Assembly: GCA_964637235.1 (NCBI GenBank)
Contig: CAZWVR010000005.1
Span: 1 to 48,226, forward strand
Direction of reading: 5' to 3'
DNA from: CAZWVR01 sp964637235
GTDB taxonomy: Bacteria > Bacteroidota > Bacteroidia > Bacteroidales > S143-33
Length of the DNA: 48,226 nucleotides
Part shown: piece by piece, positions 42,056 to 48,226 of the stretch
Layout: the number at the start of each line of letters is the position of its first letter
Position numbering within the stretch: position 1 is the first letter of the stretch
The notes under the pieces: model-generated
What the model was told of the DNA's origin: nothing
The model's input: only the letters and a program-made list of their open reading frames with translations
Database searches by the model: none
Position numbers and translations under genes: made by a program

Positions 42056-43027
42056 AAAAGGTTAGTTCTTTTATTGATAATTGTGATACTTGTTCTTAGT
42101 TCGTGCCATAAGAAGAGGCTTAATGTAAATTATAGGGAGCAAATGCGCCTTTTTGTAGAAAAGATAAGTCAGTATGCAAAGGATAAAAAACCTTTGTTCT
42201 ATATTATACCGCAAAATGGAGTTCAGTTAGTTGTTAGAGATGAAACGAGTTTAGAGCCCGATAATAACTATCTTAGTTCTATTGATGGTGTTGGTCAAGA
42301 GGATCTTTTCTATGGCTATGATGCTGATGATAAAGCCACTCCAAAAGATCAAACTGAATATTTGCTTCAATTTCTTAATATTGTTAAAGATCATGGCAAA
42401 AAGGTACTTATTACGGATTATTGTTATACACATTCTAAAATAGATGACTCTTATAAGAAAAATGATGAATACGGATTTTGTGGCTTTGCTGCTCCTGAGC
42501 GAGATTTAAATGTAATTCCAGATTATCCTTCTGAACCGCACAATGTGAATAATTTGGATATCAGAAACTTAGATAGTATCCGAAATTTTTTATATATAAT
42601 AAATCCAGAAAATTTTAGTAGTATTGATGATATGATTTCTCAATTGCAGCAAACTAATTATGATATGTTGCTTATAGATCTTTTTTTCAATGGGAAACAA
42701 TTAACCAGAGATCAAGTGCAGGCATTAAAGACAAAAGCCAATGGAGGTAAAAGGCTTGTTATTGCATATATGAGCATAGGCGAAGCAGAGGATTATCGCT
42801 ACTATTGGAAACCTGAATGGAAAAATAATCCTCCTCAATGGCTTGAAAACGAAAATCCTCAATGGCAAGGAAATTATAAAGTAAGATATTGGGACCCTCA
42901 GTGGCAGAAAATAATTTTTGGTACAAAAGATTCCTATTTAGATAAAATCTTGGAATCTGATTTTGATGGCGTTTACCTTGATATTATTGATGCTTTTGAA
43001 TATTTTGAACAAAAATATCAAAAATAA
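42053..43027 (+). CDS. GH114 / TM1410-like lipoprotein
   Basis: Starting at ATG 42053 gives 324 residues with a lipoprotein leader (LVLSSC, Cys18); an in-frame ATG at 42011 would put polar residues ahead of the leader. The C-terminal part shows the GH114/TM1410 signatures: YMSIGEAEDYRYYW, NYKVRYWDPQWQKII and FDGVYLDIIDAFEYFE. The N-terminal region carries the related YYCYTHSKIDDS-type and DMLLIDLFFNG strands of a TIM barrel. Characterised relatives cleave alpha-1,4-linked galactosamine polymers, so an exopolysaccharide role is possible. Asp residues in the DxIDAxE motif are kept. Confidence 0.82.
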   Translation: MKRLVLLLIIVILVLSSCHKKRLNVNYREQMRLFVEKISQYAKDKKPLFYIIPQNGVQLVVRDETSLEPDNNYLSSIDGVGQEDLFYGYDADDKATPKDQTEYLLQFLNIVKDHGKKVLITDYCYTHSKIDDSYKKNDEYGFCGFAAPERDLNVIPDYPSEPHNVNNLDIRNLDSIRNFLYIINPENFSSIDDMISQLQQTNYDMLLIDLFFNGKQLTRDQVQALKTKANGGKRLVIAYMSIGEAEDYRYYWKPEWKNNPPQWLENENPQWQGNYKVRYWDPQWQKIIFGTKDSYLDKILESDFDGVYLDIIDAFEYFEQKYQK

Positions 43028-43052
43028 TTTTTCTATTGTTTGCAAAAAATTC

Positions 43053-43060
43053 TAAATTTG
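43053..43060 (+). promoter_or_regulatory. Bacteroidota-type -7 element ahead of the SiaC-like gene
   Basis: TAAATTTG, an exact TAnnTTTG match followed by TAAAA, lies 14 bases before the start codon, which would leave a very short leader. No -33 box at standard spacing. Confidence 0.4.
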
Positions 43061-43074
43061 TAAAAAAATAACAA

Positions 43075-43449
43075 ATGGAAGATTTAATAATAAAAGGAAC
43101 AAATAGAACCCCAGAGGTCAATTTTCGGAAAGATGGTTTAATAGAGCTCAGAGGTGTTTCTACACTTGAAAATCCTGAGCCTTTTTATAAACCGTTAATC
43201 AACTGGATAGAGGAATACGTCAAAAATCCTGCTGATAAAACAGTGGTAAATTTAGATATGGAATATTATAATACGAGCTCTCAAATGTGGATTTTTCAGA
43301 TATTGGAACTTTTAAGGGACTTAGCAAAAGTTAAAACTGATGTTGAACTAAATTGGTATTATTTTGATGAGGAGATGCAAGAATTGGGAGAGGATCTTGA
43401 AAGTTTGCTTCATATAAAATTTAATTTTGTTCAGAAGCATAAAGAATAA
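43075..43449 (+). CDS. SiaC family regulatory phosphoprotein (DUF1987)
   Basis: A 124-residue cytoplasmic protein. The family pattern is clear: TPEVNFRKDGLIELRGVSTLENPEPFY at the start, WIEEYVKNP and DMEYYNTSSQMWIFQIL, where the NTSS-like segment aligns with the phosphorylated region in Pseudomonas SiaC. SiaC relays a kinase/phosphatase switch to a diguanylate cyclase. The kinase and phosphatase are not in this window, so the signalling partners are unknown. It precedes thrS by 93 bases. Confidence 0.85.
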   Translation: MEDLIIKGTNRTPEVNFRKDGLIELRGVSTLENPEPFYKPLINWIEEYVKNPADKTVVNLDMEYYNTSSQMWIFQILELLRDLAKVKTDVELNWYYFDEEMQELGEDLESLLHIKFNFVQKHKE

Positions 43450-43542
43450 AGCCTTTCTCTCATTTTTTATCCGATAAAAAATAGCTTTACGCTGATTTTA
43501 TGATTTTTGTAGTGAATTATTTTTAACTTAAACAGAAATGCT

Positions 43543-45492
43543 ATGAATGATAAAATAAAAATTACTTTTCCTGATGGCACTCAAAAAGAATATCCGAAAG
43601 GTATTACAGGCTTAGAGATAGCAAAAAGTATAAGCTCAAAACTTGCAAAGGAAGCCTTAGCTGTGGGTGTAAATGGACAGACGCGGGATCTTATGTTGCC
43701 AATAGAAACTGATGCTGAAATAAAGTTTTATACATGGGAGGATAAAGAAGGCAAAGAAACTTTTTGGCACACATCAGCTCATATAATGGCAGAAGCTTTG
43801 GAAAGTCTTTATCCGGGAATTAAGTTTGGGATAGGTCCTGCCATAGAAAATGGTTTCTATTACGATGTGGATTTACCAGAAGGCACCACTATATCCGAGA
43901 AAGATTTCCCTAAGATTGAAAAGAAAATGTTAGAGATTGCCAGGGGTAAATACCCTGTCGTTAGAAAAGAAGTTTCAAAAGAAGAAGCTCTTAAATATTA
44001 TAAACAAAAAGGTGACGAGTATAAAGTAGAACTTATAGAAGAGTTAGAAGATGGTACAATTACTTTTTATTCTCAAAATAATTTTACAGATTTATGTCGT
44101 GGTCCTCACTTGCCACATACAGGCTATATAAAAGCTGTTAAATTATTAAATATTGCAGGAGCTTTTTGGCGTGGCGATGCTTCTCGTAAACAGTTAACCC
44201 GTATATATGGCATTACTTTCCCGAAGCAGAAAATGCTTACAGAGTATTTGCAGATGCTTGAAGAAGCTAAGAAAAGAGACCATAGAAAAATTGGTAAAGA
44301 ATTGGAAATATTTTACTTTTCTCCACGTGTAGGACAAGGATTGCCTTTATGGTTGCCTAAGGGAGCAATGCTTAGAGAACGACTGGAAAATTTTTTAAAA
44401 AATATACAAAAGCAATATGGCTATTTGCCTGTAATTACTCCGCATATTGGACATAAAAATTTATATGTTACTTCGGGACATTACCAAAAGTATGGGAAAG
44501 ATTCTTTTCAGCCAATAAAAACTCCACAACCTGATGAAGAGTTTCTGTTGAAGCCAATGAATTGCCCTCACCATTGTGAGATATATCGCTCTAAGCCTCG
44601 TTCTTATCGGGATTTACCTTTACGATTGGCAGAGTTTGGCACTGTATATAGATATGAACAAAGCGGTGAGCTTCATGGTTTAACCAGAGTGCGCGGTTTC
44701 ACCCAAGATGACGCTCATATATTCTGTACACCAGAGCAACTTAAAGATGAGTTTAAAAAAGTTATTGATATAGTGCTTTATATCTTTAAAATTATGCATT
44801 TTGACGATTATACTGCGCAAATATCTCTCAGGGATCCTAATGACAAAGAAAAATATATCGGCAGTGAAGAAAACTGGGAGAAAGCAGAAAAAGCTATTAT
44901 AGAAGCCGCAGAGGAAAAAGGTCTTAAAACTACAATTGTACCGGGTGAAGCGGCTTTCTATGGTCCTAAGCTTGATTTTATGGTTAAAGATGCTTTGGGG
45001 CGTAGTTGGCAATTAGGTACTATACAAGTTGACTATAATTTACCGGAAAGATTTGATCTTGAATATATGGGACCTGATAATAAAAAGCATCGTCCTGTAA
45101 TGATACATAGGGCTCCATTTGGTTCTATGGAACGATTTGTCGCCCTTTTAATAGAGCATACAGAAGGTAAATTCCCTCTATGGCTTACCCCAGACCAGGC
45201 AATAGTACTGCCTATCAGTGATAAGTTTAATAATTATGCCCATCAAATCGCTAATGCATTGAATAGTAAGGATATACGTGTTATTGTTGATGAAAGAAAT
45301 GAAAAAATAGGTAAGAAAATCCGTGAAGCAGAATTGAAACGTATTCCTTTTATGTTGATTGTCGGTGATAGAGAATTACAAAATAATACAGTAGCAGTAC
45401 GTCGCCAAGGTAAAGGAGACTTGGGAGAGATGTCAATTGAAGAATTTGTAAATTTGGTGCAAAAAGAAATCCAGAGCGAATTGCAAGTATAA
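43543..45492 (+). CDS. thrS: Threonyl-tRNA synthetase
   Basis: A 649-residue enzyme of standard length and order: TGS domain (about 1-60), the HTSAHIMAEAL editing-domain motif, a second editing motif around CRGPHLPHTG, the class II catalytic core with MNCPHHCEIY and RLAEFGTVYRYEQSGELHGLTRVRGF, and the anticodon-binding domain (about 540-649, VLPISDKFNNYAHQIA). It charges tRNA-Thr and clears mischarged Ser. It is followed by a strong terminator. Nothing in the upstream 93 bases resembles a T-box. Confidence 0.97.
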   Translation: MNDKIKITFPDGTQKEYPKGITGLEIAKSISSKLAKEALAVGVNGQTRDLMLPIETDAEIKFYTWEDKEGKETFWHTSAHIMAEALESLYPGIKFGIGPAIENGFYYDVDLPEGTTISEKDFPKIEKKMLEIARGKYPVVRKEVSKEEALKYYKQKGDEYKVELIEELEDGTITFYSQNNFTDLCRGPHLPHTGYIKAVKLLNIAGAFWRGDASRKQLTRIYGITFPKQKMLTEYLQMLEEAKKRDHRKIGKELEIFYFSPRVGQGLPLWLPKGAMLRERLENFLKNIQKQYGYLPVITPHIGHKNLYVTSGHYQKYGKDSFQPIKTPQPDEEFLLKPMNCPHHCEIYRSKPRSYRDLPLRLAEFGTVYRYEQSGELHGLTRVRGFTQDDAHIFCTPEQLKDEFKKVIDIVLYIFKIMHFDDYTAQISLRDPNDKEKYIGSEENWEKAEKAIIEAAEEKGLKTTIVPGEAAFYGPKLDFMVKDALGRSWQLGTIQVDYNLPERFDLEYMGPDNKKHRPVMIHRAPFGSMERFVALLIEHTEGKFPLWLTPDQAIVLPISDKFNNYAHQIANALNSKDIRVIVDERNEKIGKKIREAELKRIPFMLIVGDRELQNNTVAVRRQGKGDLGEMSIEEFVNLVQKEIQSELQV

Positions 45493-45527
45493 AATTTAGC
45501 GGGTATTTTAGATTACCTTTAAATTAG

Positions 45528-45595
45528 AAGCAGTACAGGGAAAAGCTCTATAATGCTATCGACTTCGGGCTTCCTGTGCTGCTTTTTAATTTTTA
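45528..45595 (+). terminator. Intrinsic terminator after thrS
   Basis: AAGCAGTACAGG (45528-45539) pairs with CCTGTGCTGCTT (45573-45584) with one G-T pair, followed by TTTAATTTTT. The 33-base loop is unusually long. Confidence 0.75.
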
Positions 45596-45648
45596 TCATA
45601 GTGGCAAGCATTATGTGAATTTTTTTACTAAATACTTGTTATTTTTAG

Positions 45649-45656
45649 TATTTTTG
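45649..45656 (+). promoter_or_regulatory. Bacteroidota-type -7 element for the aminotransferase gene
   Basis: TATTTTTG, an exact TAnnTTTG match followed by TAAAA, lies 11 bases before the start codon. The nearest TTG is only 10 bases upstream, so the -33 box is not clear. Confidence 0.4.
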
Positions 45657-45667
45657 TAAAAAAAATT

Positions 45668-46855
45668 ATGTCACACCGTCAAGAGTTTTTCCGTTTATTG
45701 GGTTTACCTTCAACGGATTCCTTAGCCATAGAAATAGATAGAGCAGAAGGCGTTTATCTTTACTCAATGGATGGGAAAAAATATCTTGATTTATGTTCTG
45801 GTGTATCTGTGAGCAATCTCGGACATAATAATCCGCGAATAATTAAAGCCATAGAAGCCCAGATACATAAATATTTACATTTAATGGTATATGGCGAATT
45901 GATACAGAGCCCACAGGTAGAATTAGCTAAAAAGCTTACCGATGTACTCCCCTCGTCTCTTAATTCTGTATATTTTGTCAATTCAGGTTCTGAGGCTAAC
46001 GAAGGTGCATTGAAATTAGCCAAACGTTATACCGGACGTACAGAGATTATTGCCTTTAAAAATGCTTATCACGGTAGTACACAGGGAGTTTTAAGTGTCT
46101 TGGGAAATGAAAATATGAAACGTGCATTTCGTCCATTGATACCTGATATTAGATTTTTGGAATTTAATAATATTGACCAATTGGAGCAAATAACAGAAAA
46201 AACAGCTGGGGTTATAGTGGAACCTGTTCAGGCAGAGGCAGGTGTAATACTTCCAGAAAATGATTTTTTAAAACACCTTCGTAAACGTTGCAATCAGACC
46301 GGAGCATTATTAATTTTTGATGAGGTTCAAACAGGACTTGGTCGTACGGGAGAGCTTTTTGCTTTTCAAAGATATGATGTTGTTCCGGATATTCTAACAC
46401 TTGCAAAAGCTTTCGGTGGTGGTATGCCTATTGGTGCTTTTATTGCAGATAAAAAAATTATGGATTCTTTAAAATACAATCCTCCTTTGGGACATATAAC
46501 AACATTTGGTGGGCATCCTGTTTCAGCAGCAGCTGCTTTGGAAAGTCTTAATATTATTACTGAAACTGAGTTATACAAAGAAGCACAGCATAAAGGCGAA
46601 ATTTTTAAGGAACGTTTACAAAACAATCCTAAGGTAAAAAATATCCACGGTATAGGTTTACTTTGGGCTGTTGAATTAGAAGACGAAAAACAAGCTGCAC
46701 GTTTTATCAATATAGCAAAAGAAAAAACTTTCCTTATAACAGACAGATTTTTATTTAAACCCAATGCTTTTAGGATTGGGCCGCCTTTGAATATATCTTT
46801 TTCTGAAATTCAAGACGCAATACAACGTATTGAGCAAACTTTGGATCTATTATGA
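45668..46855 (+). CDS. Class III PLP-dependent aminotransferase (acetylornithine/ornithine type)
   Basis: A 395-residue PLP enzyme with the fold-type I class III motifs: NSGSEANEGALKLAKRYTGR, Asp218 in LIFDEVQTGLGRTG and Lys247 in TLAKAFGGGMPIGAF for the Schiff base. Close relatives use acetylornithine, ornithine, 4-aminobutyrate or lysine; substrate residues do not decide here. No arginine-pathway gene is adjacent, so a role in amino-acid breakdown or diaminopimelate/lysine metabolism is equally open. It overlaps the M14 gene by four bases (ATGA). Confidence 0.9.
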   Translation: MSHRQEFFRLLGLPSTDSLAIEIDRAEGVYLYSMDGKKYLDLCSGVSVSNLGHNNPRIIKAIEAQIHKYLHLMVYGELIQSPQVELAKKLTDVLPSSLNSVYFVNSGSEANEGALKLAKRYTGRTEIIAFKNAYHGSTQGVLSVLGNENMKRAFRPLIPDIRFLEFNNIDQLEQITEKTAGVIVEPVQAEAGVILPENDFLKHLRKRCNQTGALLIFDEVQTGLGRTGELFAFQRYDVVPDILTLAKAFGGGMPIGAFIADKKIMDSLKYNPPLGHITTFGGHPVSAAAALESLNIITETELYKEAQHKGEIFKERLQNNPKVKNIHGIGLLWAVELEDEKQAARFINIAKEKTFLITDRFLFKPNAFRIGPPLNISFSEIQDAIQRIEQTLDLL

Positions 46856-47997
46856 GAAAGTTGTTTTATATTTTACTGATTATAAATATTTTTTCGCTCC
46901 GACTATATCCTCAAATAACGGTTTTTTCCGATTTTGAAGGAGGCAATGTGAATATTTTGAAAATTGATGCATTAACCAATACGATATATTTTACTCCTGA
47001 CATAGATCAAAATAATACTTTGCGATGTTGGTATTATTTTGGTGTAGCTAATGTTCGCAATAAAAAATTACATTTTGTACCATCTGGATATAATAACCTC
47101 GCAAAAGCATATATGCCAGCTTATTCATATGATAGAAAGCACTGGTATAGAGTTATCTCAAATAATTATAACTTTGAAATAAAAGCATTGCATGATACTT
47201 TATACGTTGCGATGGGGTATCCATATTTATATAGTGATTTGCAAAACTTTTTGAATAAAATAAAAAAATCCCCTTTTGTACAAGTTAAGCAACTTACTAA
47301 AAGTGAGGGCGGAAATATTGTGCCATATATAATCATAAAAAATGATAATCCAGAAGTTAGAAATTATGTTTTAATTTTAGCCAGACAGCATGCTTTTGAA
47401 ACTCTTTCTAATTATGTCTTGGAGGGTTTTATTGATTATATAATTACATCTGAAAATTTGAAGCAAATACTCAATAAGTTTTTTATAGTTATTGTGCCTA
47501 TTGTTGACGTAGATAATGTTATAAAGGGGCAAAGTGGGAGAATGCAAAAACCTTATGATTTTAATAGGGATTGGAGTGATACTCCACATTTAAATGCTGT
47601 TAAAAAAATAGAACACCTTGTTGATAGCCTTAATAAAAGCTATAAATTGAAAATTTTTTTTGATTGGCATTCAACTTATCCTTCCGTAGATTCAAATATT
47701 TTTGGCTTTTTTAATTTGTATTATTTTTATCAAAAACAATATCATAATTTAGAAAATTTTTGGAACTTAGTCTCAAAATTATCAGGTTTTAAAGTATTGC
47801 CAATTTATACCAAGTTTCAAAAAAATGTTTTTTACGCAGACCAGTATTTTTATAGAATGAAAGATATAGATTTTTCTTGCACAATAGAGTTTGATTGGAA
47901 TTATATTGAAAAAAAGCAAATATGGGATATAAAAAATTTACGTTTTCTGGGCAAAAAAATAGCTCAGGCACTAATAATTTATTCCCATCGTTGGTAA
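46852..47997 (+). CDS. Secreted M14 carboxypeptidase of the CCP (AGBL)-like type
   Basis: A 381-residue protein with a signal peptide (about 1-21). Residues about 22-130 look like the beta-sandwich N-domain of cytosolic carboxypeptidases (FSDFEGGN...). The M14 domain follows: zinc ligands His180 and Glu183 in ARQHAFET, a DFNRDW motif (Arg239), third ligand His273 in FDWHST, and general base Glu346 in CTIEFDW. All key residues are present, so it should be an active metallocarboxypeptidase. CCP relatives trim acidic C-termini such as tubulin's in eukaryotes; the bacterial substrates are unknown. A leader on a CCP-like domain points to a periplasmic role. Confidence 0.85.
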   Translation: MRKLFYILLIINIFSLRLYPQITVFSDFEGGNVNILKIDALTNTIYFTPDIDQNNTLRCWYYFGVANVRNKKLHFVPSGYNNLAKAYMPAYSYDRKHWYRVISNNYNFEIKALHDTLYVAMGYPYLYSDLQNFLNKIKKSPFVQVKQLTKSEGGNIVPYIIIKNDNPEVRNYVLILARQHAFETLSNYVLEGFIDYIITSENLKQILNKFFIVIVPIVDVDNVIKGQSGRMQKPYDFNRDWSDTPHLNAVKKIEHLVDSLNKSYKLKIFFDWHSTYPSVDSNIFGFFNLYYFYQKQYHNLENFWNLVSKLSGFKVLPIYTKFQKNVFYADQYFYRMKDIDFSCTIEFDWNYIEKKQIWDIKNLRFLGKKIAQALIIYSHRW

Positions 47998-47999
47998 TA

Positions 48000-48226
48000 A
48001 TGTTAATTTTTGCGACTATGAAAGTTAATTTATTTGCACAGAATTCACATTTAGAAAAAATAGCTAAATGTGGAGTTGCTAAACTTACTGATTATAACTG
48101 TTTTGAGCATTGGGAGATTGAGCCTTCCTCCAACCCTTATAAATGGATAAAATCGGAGTATTATAATGTTTATGAGCCGCCTATACGGATGCTTTATTCA
48201 ATGCATTTACGCGGAACTACGGCATA
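48000..48226 (+). CDS. Start of an unidentified gene, cut by the window edge
   Basis: An open frame begins at ATG 48000 (MLIFATMKVNLFAQ...) and runs off the right edge. The first residues look like a short signal peptide ending in FAQ, followed by SHLEKIAKCGVAKLTDYNCF. The same frame is open upstream to an ATG at 47922 inside the M14 gene, which would give a longer hydrophobic leader (LFPSLVIMLIFATM). I cannot choose between the two starts and recognise no family from the 75 residues visible. Confidence 0.5.
   Translation, partial: MLIFATMKVNLFAQNSHLEKIAKCGVAKLTDYNCFEHWEIEPSSNPYKWIKSEYYNVYEPPIRMLYSMHLRGTTA

Noticed and set aside
43462..43482. AT-only palindrome between the SiaC-like gene and thrS as a terminator
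   Set aside because: The two 10-base arms are separated by one base, too short for a loop, and have no G-C pairs near the base; left unassigned.

Overview
The window is an AT-rich bacterial chromosome segment from the phylum Bacteroidota. The evidence is gene content: a GldI-type FKBP lipoprotein beside a DHH phosphoesterase and ndk, a PorE-like type IX secretion protein, an S46 dipeptidyl-peptidase, many short-lipobox lipoproteins, and repeated TAnnTTTG motifs of the Bacteroidota -7 type upstream of genes. The species cannot be named from the sequence. The energy genes suggest an anaerobe or facultative anaerobe. No rRNA, tRNA, CRISPR array, transposase or integrase was seen.

Layout. 1-1866: the 5' part of an NAD(P)H-hydrate epimerase gene, much richer in G+C than what follows, then a GH57 glucan-active enzyme. 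1970-4104: small lipoproteins, including a tandem paralogous pair. 4384-7560: a five-gene minus-strand set holding a signal-less amidase, three small membrane or coiled-coil proteins and an FGE-fold protein without catalytic cysteines; it resembles a lysis or envelope cassette. 7619-10715: a lipoprotein, an orphan ABC ATPase and a TPR/MORN protein. 10709-13720: RNase HI with an unrecognised N-terminal domain, GldI-like FKBP, DHH phosphoesterase and ndk. 13855-16364: Na/phosphate cotransporter and SpoU methyltransferase, ending at a strong terminator.

16435-27641 is the centrepiece: a 14-gene minus-strand operon that starts with acylphosphatase and encodes a membrane respiratory complex of the archaeal Mbx/MBS (membrane-bound sulfane reductase) type. 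Its Mrp part (MrpE, F, G, MbhD-like, an E-F fusion with MrpB, MrpC, two MrpD/NuoL-like channels) is followed by NuoH-, NuoB-, NuoC- and NuoD-like subunits and a fused ferredoxin/GltD-NfnB-type flavoprotein. The NuoB-like subunit has only three cysteines in total. The NuoD-like subunit keeps only three of the four [NiFe]-type cysteines. It is therefore neither complex I nor a normal hydrogenase. A plausible role is ion pumping coupled to electron transfer between NAD(P)H or ferredoxin and a sulfur or disulfide acceptor; the direction and acceptor cannot be read from sequence.

27941-38144: an outer-membrane-like lipoprotein, PorE-like protein, S46 peptidase, MurB, a DUF389 membrane protein, a LOG-family protein, a membrane-anchored lytic transglycosylase and Fmt. 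38280-48226: an M49 (DPP III)-like lipoprotein with a destroyed zinc site paired with a tail-specific protease, a GH114/TM1410-like lipoprotein, a SiaC-like protein, ThrS, a class III aminotransferase, a secreted CCP-type M14 carboxypeptidase and the start of one more gene.
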